A stretch of DNA of 64,000 bases, from assembly GCA_020284085.1 (NCBI GenBank), contig JACEVL010000153.1, positions 232,501-296,500 of the forward strand, in the 5' to 3' direction. The notes under the pieces are model-generated. The model ran no database searches. It was not told the DNA's origin and saw only the letters and a list, made by a program, of their open reading frames with translations. The first letter of the stretch is position 1; each line of letters opens with the position of its first letter. The position numbers were made by a program, and so were the translations under genes. Of the stretch, positions 43,853-55,149 are shown one piece after another. The DNA is from Aporrectodea caliginosa (taxonomy: Eukaryota > Annelida > Clitellata > Crassiclitellata > Lumbricidae).

Positions 43853-43976
43853 CATAATACTAATCCACAGAATCCTAAACGAACTGCTTTCTCTTCTGCT
43901 TTTACTTATAGATCTAACGCAACAGTTTAAAGAGGTGTGTGAATGACTGCCTATCTTACTTTATTTTAAGGCTAAT

Positions 43977-44330
43977 GTATTGTATTGTATTGTACTGTAT
44001 TGTATTTGATCATTTATAAAGCGCTTCTCATAGCATAAGCCTTCAACATGAGCTGTATTATGCCAAAAATAATCTTTGTTGGCGGCAGCGGCCAATGTTG
44101 TCATAAGCTGCCGTTAAACTGAGGATCCATAAGCCTTTCAGAAGCGCTCCCAGTGCGAGGTACTCCGAGAGAAAAGGAAGGTTTTAAGGTGAGAGAAAGA
44201 GGTAGAGATGCTATCAGAGAGGATTGTAGAGCGTATACATATATAGAGAAAGAGGAAGTCTATTCCACAGTGAGGGTCCTATACAGGCAAAGGATCTGGA
44301 TTGAGCCATTGTGGTCCTAACAGTAGTAAT
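43977..44330 (-). mobile_element. CR1/L2-like LINE 3' end, split by an X element
   Basis: The minus strand matches 53392-53650 (…GGATCTGGATTGAGCCATTG in plus-strand reading, the CGCTTCTGAAAGG hairpin and ACAAT tail) but is interrupted by the 84-bp insertion at 44044-44127. Confidence 0.8.
44044..44127 (+). mobile_element. 84-bp X element with 10-bp target duplication
   Basis: CATAAGCCTT is present at 44034-44043 and 44128-44137; the uninterrupted LINE at 53392-53650 has it once. The inserted 84 bp contain the X hairpin (44090-44123: TGGCGG/CTGCCG, CAGC/GTTG, pairing kept by G-U pairs) and end GTTAAACTGAGGATC. This proves that X alone behaves as a mobile unit. Confidence 0.9.
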
Positions 44331-44361
44331 AGTAGTTTCAGTTTAACGACACTGTGATAAT

Positions 44362-45874
44362 ATTATTATTATTGTTATTGTTATTGATATCTTTATTGTA
44401 ACAGCAGCAGGGAACAAATTACAGAATAAACACTTTTATATATAACTAAACAGCAAGCTACTGCACAAGTGGAGTCAAAAGAAAGCTATTGCTTATAAGC
44501 ATTGACCCCATCTTTTCCAAAGTCAGTAGCACAATTACACTGTGTTAACACTTCAAAGTCAATATACTATACAGGTGCTTCTCAATCACATGACCAAACG
44601 GTGTTTAAGCATAATCATATGTAATGTATAAGAAAGTCAGAAGAGTTAGAGGAAAGAAAGAATAGGAAGCAGGGATAGTAAGAGGGAGGAATAAATGGGA
44701 GATAAGTGTATTGGAAGAGAGAAAAGAGTGAAAGACCAACTAATGAAAGGAACAGAAGAGAAGACGATCAGAAAGCCAGTCAACTTTAATTAGGTTAAAT
44801 AGCAAATTATTTTTACAATATTAGTGAGTTAATAAGACAACGTCTGTCTACCCTCAATCCCTCCATAATCTAAGTCATACAAATCAATAAGGTCTATTTC
44901 TCAAGTCAGAGTGCATCAGTCCTTTCTATAATCCAATACAAAAAATTCTTTTAGTTTAAATTTAAACCGTTGCAATGGTTTAATTTCTTGTAGTGCGGGT
45001 GGCAGTAAGTTCCACAAACGAGGGCCAATGACTTGAAGACTATTTGATCTACATCTAGTTCTGGCGTATGGGATTGCATATTTCTCTGCCCCTCTGGTAC
45101 AGTAAGAGTGAATTTGGGACGTGAGGTGGAAGTAGGTTTGAAACTTATTTGGGAGGGTGTTATTTCTAGATTTATGCATTAGGACTAGTATGGCAGTTTT
45201 TGCTATATCATATACTTTAAGAATTTGTAATGAAGAAAAAATTGGATCAGTTATGGGCAATGTAGTGTGATTGGGAGATAATACGTATCGCAGTTTTTTG
45301 TAGTAGAAGGACCCGATTTAGTTTAACCGTTTTGTGTGGTGATGCCCATATGGATGTAATATAGGTAATATATGGTTCGAGTAATGTGTGGTATAGCTGC
45401 TTCAAGACAACTGGATTTAATTTGTAGCTGATCTTTCGAAAAATCCCAATTACTTTAGACATCTTGTTTACAATCATATCCACATGCCTTCCCCATTTCA
45501 GGTCAGTTGTTATTATAACACCAAGAAATTTGGTTTCGTAGGTACGAATTAATTTCTCGTTATTTATTCTAATATCTAAGTCTAAATTTAGGTTTTGCTT
45601 ATTTCCAAAAATCATGTAGCAAGTTTTATTTAAGTTCAGGGATAGTAGGTTTGCTGCAAACCAGTCACTTATTCGATTTAAGTCCAAGTTTAGTTTATCA
45701 ACCATGACATTTTTAGTTAAGCCAGTTGCAAAGATATTAGTATCGTCTGCAAACATTATTAAGTCTAGATCTGTTACTGCTTGAAGATCATTTATGTAGA
45801 GGATGAAGAGTAGTGGCCCCAGTATAGAACCCTGGGGAACACCACATCTGACCAAGAGATGAGCTGAGCATTCA
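44362..45874 (-). mobile_element. 5'-truncated Jockey/CR1-like LINE
   Basis: A minus-strand LINE beginning inside the RT and ending in (AATAAC)n. It lies inside a Y module, with ATAA on both sides as the probable target duplication. It differs from the CR1/L2 group: its 3' end lacks the GCGCCTC hairpin. Confidence 0.8.
44916..45855 (-). pseudogene. RT C-terminal region of the Jockey/CR1-like LINE, one frameshift
   Basis: The frame from 45855 reads RCGVPQGSILGPLLFILYIN (motif B), MFADDTNIFATG (motif C), NLNKTCYMIFG and FLGVIITTDLKWGRHVD. Near 45254 one extra base shifts the frame; reading resumes DPIFSSLQILKVYDIAKTAI and RNNTLPNKF to the stop at 44916. The N-terminal endonuclease and RT motif A are missing. 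Confidence 0.85.
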
Positions 45875-46469
45875 AATAAAGATCATTAGCGTCGACCTCC
45901 TCCTTTATCGATGCTTGGGACTGGCACTGCCAGAGTACGAGTAGTAACGGAGTTTAACGGGATGTTTCTTTTTCACGTTTACTTTTAGGTCGAACGCGAC
46001 GGTTACAAAAGATATGCGAACGACTGCCTCTTGTCTCTTTTATAGAGCTATATGTAAGACTTAAAGAGGTGTGTAAGGAACAACACTTCTTAGTCTGACA
46101 CTGACCTTACCAAACAACTTGACGTGTACAGAATTCCATCGAGTAAGCCTTGGTGCATGCATCGAGGCCGACTTGAATCTTGGAACGCTTACATTACATC
46201 ACATCTAAAACATTACTTCCCACAAAATAAATTATTATTACTAAAACATTACTTCCCACAATATCACATCACGCAACATTACATCACATTTTCAATAAAC
46301 ATCCGGCATCCGAAAGTATCGTAGCGAGCGGAGTAGAAGGCCCTGTCTACTTGCTATCGCACATCACGAATGACCTTTTCGTATGCAAAGTTGTTGACAC
46401 AGTTTATGCCTCGTTAGGTAGCTTGATATGTTTGGAATTGAAAAGGTGGAAACTGCAAACGATCTGGGC

Positions 46470-46620
46470 ATATATATATATATAGTATATATGGTATATA
46501 TATATATGGTATATATATATATATATATATGGTATATATATATTATGTATATATAGTGTTATGTATATCGCCTTTTATGAACACACGAATGAGCTATATA
46601 TATATATATATATTATTGTT
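46470..46620. repeat. (TA)n-rich tracts
   Basis: Several TATATA and GGTATATA runs. Confidence 0.9.
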
Positions 46621-46895
46621 GTACACCGCCTCCTTAGAGATCGTGTTGCGAACTAAAATTCCTCTTGGATAGTCATTATCCAGAGCCTTTATTATGTATC
46701 GAGAGGGCGCTGTATAACGGTTCGGGTACATACACAGGTAGGACATTGGATGTCGATGCATAGAGGGCAGAGGGGACGTATAACATCCAATGACTATAGA
46801 TGGATGGGTTATGTTATATCCGATTGTGTTGCAGTTTCTTCCGTGCCTCTATTGCTTTTCTATAGAATAAAAATTATAAATGATGATGATGACAA

Positions 46896-47058
<163 letters not shown>

Positions 47059-47070
47059 TGAATGAATGAC

Positions 47071-48000
47071 GGTTGTCCGAAAACAGTCAATTTAATTAGT
47101 CTTTACATAAGCTGGCTGGATTTATGAAGAAATAATTTGCTCCAAAATAATAGCAATAAAATGACAAATTATAGTGGTGATTGTAATAATACTTTACTAG
47201 TTTAACGTCACATCAAGTAATAAAATTCAACAGTTGATCACAAACCATGCTCTGAATGAGGGATGGTGAGAAGATGAAACTAAACCTTTTATACTCAGAG
47301 ATATGAAAGACTAAAGCTGGGGTTACATTTCCGGGCAACAAGACGGCAGACGAATGGTTAGCGCTCTCTCCTTAGACACCTTTTAAATGTTTTTATCAGA
47401 TGCTATAATAATGGCTTGGGAGACGGTAAATTACTACTTTTCACCCTATCTGACAAGTGAAGTCGGAATTGATTTTCTCCGCCACAGCTCATTACTTACA
47501 CTATTTAAATTCTACAAATAATAATGAGTAAAACACTATACATTTCATTTTTGTGAATTGATGTCTACTTCGATGTATTTACTAGTTTGCCCGTCCTAAG
47601 GCCGTTGAAAAGAATTTGAAAATCAACCCGTGGGACGCATGCCCGCACGAACTTTCTTTGCATGAAAATTTGAATCTACGCGACGGTTATCGATCTAGTT
47701 CTTTTGTATGCGTGCAAACAACATCGGCCATGTTCTTAGCAACGCCACCTGCCGATATGAGAGGACTGGTAATAAACTGGACTCAATTCGCAAGAGTCCA
47801 ATTTATTACGAGCTTCATAACGAATAAGATTTTAGCAGCGCCACCTACCAAAACGAAATGAGTCAAATTAGCGTAACGGGTAAGTTTACTTCATGAAGGA
47901 TCTCATGACATTTCTCCTCGTTCATATAATTAATTATTTTGTAAAGTTGATTTTAAACTATTAGGCCTATACTAATATATCTTCAAATCCGTAACATACT
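47071..48000. other. No gene recognised
   Basis: It contains a Z block (GAATGGTTAGCGCTCTC, TTAGACACCTTTTAAATG, 47351-47400) and GCCACCTGCCGATATGAGAG / GCCACCTACC fragments at about 47740-47855, which may be worn SINE C pieces. Confidence 0.45.
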
Positions 48001-48002
48001 TG

Positions 48003-48070
48003 AGCGCTCCTGAGTTGTAACCTTGAAGGGGCGCTATATAAATCTTCGTAATGAATGAATGAATGAATGT
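48003..48070 (+). mobile_element. CR1/L2-type 3' end with (GAAT)n tail
   Basis: GAGCGCTCCTGAG ... GAAGGGGCGCTATATAAATC then GAAT repeats. Confidence 0.7.
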
Positions 48071-48231
48071 TTTCAAGTATGCCCTTAAGCATTCACCCAA
48101 TATTCCCAATGATAGGTTCACATAAGTCCAATATAGGAATATGGGAAAGCCAATAGGATTTCTTCATCCTTCCAAAATGATTTTCTGCTAAATGGTTCTG
48201 CTCCTTCACCCACCTGCAAAATATATCTGCG

Positions 48232-48430
48232 GGCGACCATGGTTAGTCCCTAGCCACTAGAAAGGAGGAGGGCGACTTCAACAGCTCTGGCGGCCATAAG
48301 ACGCCGTAACACACTGACAACTACTCCTAATTGGTTAGAAAGCTAGCCCTGTAAGATGAAGAGTAAGGGTTTGAGCCTCCTTTGGTACGGTTCCAGCGTA
48401 GCGACCTTTAGCAAGTCCTTCATACAGCAG
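48232..48430 (+). repeat. Y/X hybrid module and tRNA-like SINE remnant
   Basis: AAAGGAGGAGGGCGACTTCA then GGCGGCCATAAGACGCCG (hairpin family). Next TTGGTTAGAAAGC and GGGTTTGAGCCTCC sit in A/B-box positions, followed by GACCTTTAGCAAGTCCTTCA, like the SINE A body. Confidence 0.5.
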
Positions 48431-48439
48431 CATCGACTG

Positions 48440-49130
48440 ATGCTTGGTCATTAGACATTGGCACAAATTGAATGCAGAATAATAATATCACTAGGCACTT
48501 GATGTGGCATCAGGAAAACGTGCATCCAAGTGCCACTCCATCGACTACTTGGGCCACGCAAGCGAAATATAATGTATGTTAAGTAAATATCCTAAATGAC
48601 TCAGTGCCACACAAAAGCCAAGTCAGGGAGATCCTCTTATACACAGATCCAATATCAAATCAAATCCGTAATTGCCATGGTTTTTTGTCCTTTCCGGTGC
48701 CAGGTCAAAATCCTGGGAGGTCAAGTCGAGGAGACAGCATGGTGCTACGATGGCAATCGGTTAAGGTAGTAGTCGTGTGGTTGCGCAAGCGGACTTGAAC
48801 CAGGATAGGATAGTTACTGAAGAGTTCGATTTTCAGTCTTGAGTGGAAAGCTGCAAGAGAGAGGGCAAACGGAGGAGTGATTAAATTGACAGGCGAGAAA
48901 GGGAAGGTATGAGCGAGAGGTAAAATCGAGGCATCAGATGCAGTTTCCTGTTGCTTTGCGACCTTCGTTGAGTGGTGACGCAACCACCTGTCTTAATAAT
49001 GCATTCCTTCCTAGAGGAATTGATTTAGCGCCTCAGTCAATGACCCAACAGATGAGACGGACACCTGGTGATGCTTCAAGAGAGGGAGAAACCTCACATA
49101 CGCCATTTCATTGTGACTCCGTTTCACACT
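48440..49130. other. No gene seen
   Basis: Mixed sequence with no recognisable motif. Confidence 0.4.
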
Positions 49131-49134
49131 CTCT

Positions 49135-49275
49135 ACGTTCTTGTCTCTCTGTCTCTCTCTGTCTCTCTGTCTGTCTGTCTCTCTCTCTCTGCCTCTGTCT
49201 CTGTCTCTCTGTCTCTCTCTGTCTCTGTCTGTCTCTCTGGCTGTCTCTCTCTGTCTCTGTCTCTCTCTTGTTGTT
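49135..49275. repeat. (TCTG/TCTC)n tract
   Basis: Pyrimidine-rich microsatellite. Confidence 0.9.
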
Positions 49276-49469
49276 CCATTCCTTTTTATCTGTCGTCCCT
49301 TCATTCTTCTATATCCGTCTCCGTGTCTCTGTCATTATTGTCTCTTTTATGTATGTTTGTTTGCGTGTATCAGGACACTTAATATAGCGCATGTTTAAAC
49401 ACCTCATAAACACGGCTTGTCACACTATCTCTTTCTGTATCCCTTCCTGTGTCCGTGGTTAACGCTTTG

Positions 49470-49526
49470 TCACTCTATTCCTCTCTCTCTCTCTCTCTTT
49501 TTCTTTCGGGATAAACTCTCTCTCTG

Positions 49527-49557
<31 letters not shown>

Positions 49558-49629
49558 GTGTCTCTCTCTCTGTCTCTCTGCTCTCTGTCTATCTCTGTCT
49601 CTCTGTATCTGTCTCTGTCTCTGTCTCTG

Positions 49630-49662
<33 letters not shown>

Positions 49663-49725
49663 CCCTCTCTCAATCTCTCTCAGATCTATCTCTCTCTCTC
49701 TCTCTCTCTCTCCGTATCTCTATCT
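49470..49725. repeat. (TCTC/TCTG)n tract
   Basis: Second pyrimidine-rich microsatellite. Ser/Leu-rich frames are artefacts. Confidence 0.9.
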
Positions 49726-50009
49726 CTGCCCATCCAGCACTCTTGCAGATCTATCCAAGCCTATATATATCTGTGTGCCTCTTTGTCTGCCTGCCTCTGT
49801 CTCAGTCTCTGTCTTTCTCACTGTAACAAATTCACTGGGCTAATAATAGCTACATTCTTCTTCTTCTTCTTCTCTTCCGTCAGGTGTGTGCCGACGATGA
49901 GGTTTTTACAAGATGGCTCCATTTCTTTCTGTCTCTGATAGTATCCATGGTCGTTCTCATGTCCATGTCTTTTTCTGCAATATCTTGTCTCACGTTTACC
50001 ATCCATGTC

Positions 50010-50155
50010 TTTGTTTGAAAAAGAAAACTGGCATGGTTCGGTCATGGAGTAAGAATGGATGAAAAGAGATTACCAGACATGGCATTACATTGTCACGTGG
50101 AGGGAACACGGAGTGGAGGAAGACAAACAAAGACATGGATGGAAATCATGGAATA
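50010..50155 (+). mobile_element. RTE-like LINE C-terminal fragment
   Basis: The plus strand encodes LAWFGHGVRMDEKRLPDMAL and SGGRQTKTWMEIM, matching the MYFGHVMR ... RGRPRKRWMDEI order. Confidence 0.65.
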
Positions 50156-50159
50156 GTAT

Positions 50160-50700
50160 ACATTTATACCTCACAGCAAGTTCAACAAATTGATATTGCC
50201 CAAATCGCTAACAGTAATCTATTTACAAGTATAACTTAATAGTTTTCAATGCGTACGTGCGTTCAATCAGTAATTTTCCCAATTAAGCATCTCATTCTCA
50301 TCCTCGGAAGATTTCAAATCGTGGAGTTTTCCCCCGAGTCCTCGTATTTTTTGGATTTGATTTAGCCAATCAGCGCGTCGACGGTTATTGTTGCGGCCCT
50401 GCCGTGCTGGAGTCGCAAAAGATACTTCCCTCGGTAATTTTTCTACCTTCCGCGTTTCAACAATGAAGGATTTCCTGCGCGTAAGTGGTTTACCGAAATC
50501 ACAATGAGCTTGAGGAGACAAAAGACTCAAATACAAAGCCTTCGGAACTACGTCCGCGAACTTCCAGGGTACTTAAGCAAAGCCTGTGTAAAATCTCCCA
50601 GAGCATATTATATTGCGCTATATATTTTCTTGATAGCCCTACAGTTCTGGTTCGATAAGCTACAGTGAAGAATGATAAGAAGCTGTATTATACCGTGCGA
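50160..50700. other. Unrecognised minus-strand open frame 50267-50536
   Basis: Eighty-nine codons on the minus strand (starting at TTG) with a basic RQGRNNNRRRADWLNQ segment. I recognise no family. Composition is not repetitive, so an exon is possible but unsupported. Confidence 0.2.
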
Positions 50701-50704
50701 ACGT

Positions 50705-50960
50705 TGAGACTAATTTCTGCCGACGTCAACGGCCTTTGTTGCCGTAAGATGTCGTTAAACCCTAGATCCATAAGCTACTTCGGTTAGAACGCACGTCCCA
50801 CATATCTCCGTGCGTGAGGATGTCGGTTCGTATTCATACCGATGAGTAGCTTATGTAAGAGATTTGAATCTAGCGATAGCACGGTCGGTACACGGGGTCC
50901 TTAATTGGCGTCACTCTCATTCAAACGGGCAGCGGTGATGAAGGATCTCACCCAGTCAAT
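50705..50960 (+). repeat. X hairpin followed by tRNA-like sequence
   Basis: X hairpin 50721-50754 (CGACGT/ATGTCG, CAAC/GTTG), CTAGATCCATAAG, then TCGGTTAGAACGC and TCGGTTCGTATTC in A/B-box positions. Confidence 0.6.
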
Positions 50961-51086
50961 TCATTGAAAAATTACTAAGGTCGGAGTCATAGGGTGGCTT
51001 ACAGGAAACGAATACGTTTACATTTACTTGCTTAACGATTTTACCGTTGTCATGCGCCTTTAAATTGACTTTTCTAAACTCGCACT

Positions 51087-51165
51087 CTGACAGTCCCAGT
51101 CCCAAGTCTGAAGAAAGGAGGAGGGCGACGCTAATCACCTTTGTTATATTATACAGCGTCCTTAA
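51087..51165 (+). repeat. Y module
   Basis: GACAGTCCCAGTCCCAAG, GGAGGAGGGCGACGCTAATC and CAGCGTCCTTAA. Confidence 0.6.
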
Positions 51166-51177
51166 TATTTAATATTT

Positions 51178-51608
51178 GAGATCCTGAGTGGCCGAGTGGG
51201 TTGGTAGCCCGCTCGCCACGCCGGCGGCCTTTGAGACTCGATTCCCGGTCTTAAATCGGTTTATCAGAGATTAATTTCTCGGATCTTTACTGCGGATGGC
51301 TCGGTCGCATTATAAACGTGGAGTACAATACAACACACAATACAACACAACACAACACAACTGGGGCGTGGTGGTATAGGGTAGTATGTTCGGTGCCTTG
51401 CAGCTGGAGATATGGTTGCGGGTTCGAATCCACCTCAAAGCCGCCGGCGTAGGGACCCTGGGCAAGTCCTTCACTCAGCAATTGCTCATGCGCTTCGGCG
51501 TGAAACTCAGATTCAGCGTCCGCGTTTAGTAGTCGGGAGCGCCTCTGAATAGGCAATCTGGTAGGGGCGCTATAACAAGTGTTCAAATACAATACAATTA
51601 TACAATAC
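51178..51608 (+). mobile_element. Composite SINE: unit B joined to unit A (second copy)
   Basis: Unit B from 51178 has a perfect A box (51189-51199) and a worn B box (near 51236). Unit A from 51361 has a perfect B box GGTTCGAATCC (51421-51431). Junction and order match 39321-39722; small insertions distinguish the copies. Confidence 0.88.
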
Positions 51609-51912
51609 AATATCAACTAACCAACCTATAACATGACTTCCTTGCTTAGAGCTCATGTTTGAACGACAATTACACCTATATAGCGTCTCAAATAAACGAT
51701 TTGAAGGTGTTCAAATGCTATAAAGGAGGAGGGCGACGTTATTAATCGTTGTTATTACACAGCGTCCTTATATTAATATCAACTAACCAACCTATAATAA
51801 TTATGACTTCTCTGCTGTAAGCTCATATTTGAACGAATATTACACCTATATAGCGTCTGAATTAAACGAGTTAAAGGTGTTCAATTGCTATAGAGGAGGA
51901 TAGATATTCGTT
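51609..51912. repeat. Tandem duplication carrying Z and Y pieces
   Basis: Two units starting ATATCAACTAACCAACCTAT (51609 and 51776) both contain ACACCTATATAGCGTCT, AAGGTGTTCAA and GAGGAGG. The first unit also has a worn Y hairpin. Confidence 0.8.
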
Positions 51913-52534
51913 TTATTATCTGACAGGTTGATATAGCGTGGTTAAGCAGCAACTAACCAACTAACCTGATTGTTATATATTTTTGTTAATTTGTACACTT
52001 GTTAAGTCTGTATTATGCCATACAAACTGAGACAAATGTTAAAAGTAATTTCTGGATCCATGAGTGATTTCATCTGACCAGTCATTTGAAAACATGTCGC
52101 TATACAAAAAGTTTACATTTATGTGTAGTCATGTTGGATGGTACAAAGCCATACATCATATATATATATAGCGGTCTATTTTGAGAGTATATATTTGTGT
52201 ATATATATATTCATTCATTCATTCAAACTATACCATGATGTAATAGGTAGATCGCTAGATTATGGCATTGGAACGGTGAAACTGCTCAAAATAATTACAC
52301 ACCTGTTTTAACGGTTCTGTTCGCCTTAAATATAGAACGAAAGCAGAAACGAGGTCCAGTATGTAATCTTCCTTAAGTCGATACCATATCGTTAAACTTC
52401 TGGAACAATGAAGGATCTCACACGATCAGTCACTTGAAAACTTGAAAAAATGGTCGATATAGAAAAACCTTTACGTTTCTGTTTAGTTATGTGGGACCTT
52501 CACTTTGCAATCTTAATATCGTCTAGTTGCATTG
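51913..52534. other. No gene seen
   Basis: AT-rich; a short (TA)n at about 52160-52210. Confidence 0.4.
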
Positions 52535-52536
52535 AT

Positions 52537-52605
<69 letters not shown>
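52535..52605. repeat. (GAT)n microsatellite
   Basis: About 23 units, with degenerate GAT/GAC-rich DNA continuing to about 52830. Confidence 0.95.
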
Positions 52606-52607
<2 letters not shown>

Positions 52608-53117
52608 GACAGCGACGATGTGATATTGATAATGATAATTACTATGACGATAACAATGACGACAACGACGATGGTGACGATGATGATAATGATCATGGCG
52701 CTACTCAGATGACGACGAGAAAACTAAAACCATTACGAGAATGAGGATGAAGTTGATGACGATGATCGTTATGACTACGAGGACGAAGGTTAAGATTTGA
52801 AAACACCGATGATGACGATGATGAATATCATTATGAAAATATCTGCGAATTTAAAAGGTTGTATATCTTTTTCTGCGCTGATGACCTCGATTCTTGCCAC
52901 TTTCCGAAATTAGGCTACCTTCGACTTAAAGAGTCCGATTAGCAAAGACAGAAGCTCCACCTGCCGGCAGCTCTCCGTCTAATTCATTGGACATTAAAGA
53001 GACAGATAGGCAGACAGTCAGACACACATATACTGACCCATATATAGACAGACAGACACATACTGTGTGGTGGTCCTGCTACATCTTTTCGCTACCTCAA
53101 AACTTGTCTTTACACTC

Positions 53118-53205
53118 GAGGACTTTCGCACTGGGAGCGCCTCTGATTGGTGTGCACTGTGAGAGACGCTTTATAAATCTTTAAATACAATACAATACAA
53201 TACAA
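53118..53205 (+). mobile_element. LINE/SINE 3' end with (ACAAT)n tail
   Basis: GGGAGCGCCTCTGATTGGTG ... GAGAGACGCTTTATAAATC, then four ACAAT units. CAGA-rich DNA flanks it. Confidence 0.7.
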
Positions 53206-53391
53206 GGACAGACAGACACATAGGCAGATAGACACGCAAACAGACACGCAGACAAACACAGGCAGACATACGGATAGGGAAATATCGGAAGGCAATTAAA
53301 TAGAAAGCCGGCTGATATGTTGAAAGCGCAAGTCCTCGCTCTCCTCCTACAGGCGCTGTCTATCTTGCCCTCGCTATAATACTTCTACGTA

Positions 53392-53650
53392 GTATTGTAT
53401 TGTATTGTACTTGGTCATTTATAAAGCGCTTCTCGTAGCATAAGCCTTTCAGAAGCGCTCCCTGTGCGAGGTACTCAGAGAAAAAAGGAAGGTTTTAAGG
53501 TGAGAGAAAGAGGAAGAGATGCTACCAGAGAGTATTGTAGAGCGTAGAGAAGAAGGAAGTCCATTCCATAGAGAGGGACCTATGGACACAAAGGATCTGG
53601 ATTGAGCCATTGTGCATGGTCCTAACACGGGGAACAAAAACGTAGTATTA
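53392..53650 (-). mobile_element. CR1/L2-like LINE 3' fragment with (ACAAT)n tail
   Basis: The minus strand encodes MAQSRSFVSIGPSLWNGLPS and SFSHLKTFLFS, then the AGCGCTTCTGAAAGG/GAGAAGCGC hairpin and tail. It is the intact reference for the interrupted copy at 43977-44330. Confidence 0.8.
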
Positions 53651-53659
53651 ATCATTCAG

Positions 53660-54580
53660 TAGCAGGTCTGGGCATCATGCAAAGCATCTTCTCCATTCCT
53701 CTCTGTCATTTCGCCCTTCTATGCATAGTCGCGTGAGCTCAGTTTCCTTTGCCATCTCTATCCAGCCTTATTAATTCCATTGCATTTCGAAGAACATTCA
53801 CTAAGTTCCAAAGGACGAGGTCCTATTTTCCAGGCACTCCTAACAGCCCTAATTTTTACTCCTAATGGATTACACTTACCTTGAATACAAAATTAAAATC
53901 AGGGTTTGGGGTGGAGCTCCGGCCACAAAAGATTTTAGAGTGTAGCCATGAAATATGTAGTGAACATTTGGTTATAAAATGGGTCACTTACACGTTCTTA
54001 TAGGCAATTTCTCGATCAAACTGGGAATCTTGACTTGAATTTTAGGAAATGGTTGACGCGCAGAAAATCATATCATGCATCCAACTATTGTATATGAAGT
54101 ACAATTCGGATTTGTATACCAACAGAAATGCAACACAATACTACTCTATTTGACATTGTCCTTCAAAGTTCAGAAGTCGACACGCACGATGATAGGAAAG
54201 CACATTGTTGGAAATGAACAATTTAGTACACGATGTAGGCGTAGATTCAAGATGCTTACCCTGTGTTAGCCTATGTAATTATAGGCTCAGTACCAACGCA
54301 ATTAAAGGTGTCTTATGGACCGCTCTCAACAATTGGCTATTTTAATATCCTGTGTTTCATTATTACTATTTTAATTTTGACTCATTTTTGCTGTTTGTAC
54401 ATTTAGTTGTAATCGTTGAAAAATAGAGTTATGGTCCTCGATTTGATGAACTTCATCAATTCCTATCTCAAGGCTCCCAGGACAGTTGATATTGACTTTA
54501 CGTAATCTACAAATCTAACAGTTATTTTTTATTTCAAAGGCATACCGTCGTCTTATGATGTCAAAAGCCGTTGAAAACAA
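53660..54580. other. No gene recognised
   Basis: Mixed AT-rich sequence; no coding motif. Confidence 0.4.
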
Positions 54581-54584
54581 TTGA

Positions 54585-54860
54585 TGGATCCAGAGTTAAC
54601 GATATGTTATGGCAACAAAGGACATTAACGACCGCAGTAATATTATTTCTATCAGTTTACACCATTCAGTTGGCGTATAACAGCTAGTAAATTTCCGTAT
54701 TTAACTGTTATTATGGATCCGTTGAAGTTTACTTTGTCGAATTTACAATTTTCAACAGCTACTAGTAGTTGTGTTTCAAATTAACGACACTGTGTGCTAA
54801 CAGAGATCATTAGTGTCACCCTCCTCCTTCATCCAGGTTTGAGACTGGCACTGCCTGGCA
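54585..54860 (-). repeat. X hairpin and Y hairpin
   Basis: X 54600-54633 (worn) after GATGGATCCAGAG; Y 54785-54818 preceded on the plus strand by CTACTAGTAGTTGTGTTTC, the (ACT) tail. Confidence 0.65.
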
Positions 54861-54889
54861 CTAAGGCAAGGACGTGCAGTGGCGGGTAC

Positions 54890-55025
54890 CAACAGTTACT
54901 AGTAGTATAGTTTCAATTTAACGACACTGTGTGATCGACAAAGATCATTAGCGTCGCCCTCCTCCTTCCTCCAGGCTTGGGACTTGCACCGACAGACTGC
55001 GATCAGTGGCGGAGTTTGGAACTAG
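54890..55025 (-). repeat. Y module with (ACT)-type tail
   Basis: ACTAGTAGTATAGTTTCAAT, hairpin 54922-54956, CCTCCTCCTTCCTCCAGGCT and GGGACTTGCACCGACAG. Confidence 0.7.
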
Positions 55026-55149
55026 ATATTATCGTGTCCTATGACTATAATTATAACGTCGTTTTGTATGTTTTTGTATGTTTTCATGGAGTCTAAACAG
55101 AGCACATTATCCATTCTATAACCGTGTCCCGTGATTAAATAGATGGCTA

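Larger units (their letters stand above)
44335..45960 (-). repeat. Y module split by a LINE insertion
   Basis: Plus-strand TAGTAGTTTCAGTTTAACGA ... TGTGATAA stops at 44361 and ATAAAGATCATTAGCGTCGA resumes at about 45875, continuing CCTCCTCCTTTATCG and GGGACTGGCACTGCC. Confidence 0.75.

Noticed and set aside
49417..49938. 173-codon Ser/Leu-rich frame
   Set aside because: It follows from (TCTC/TCTG)n repeats; likewise 62059-62500 on the minus strand.
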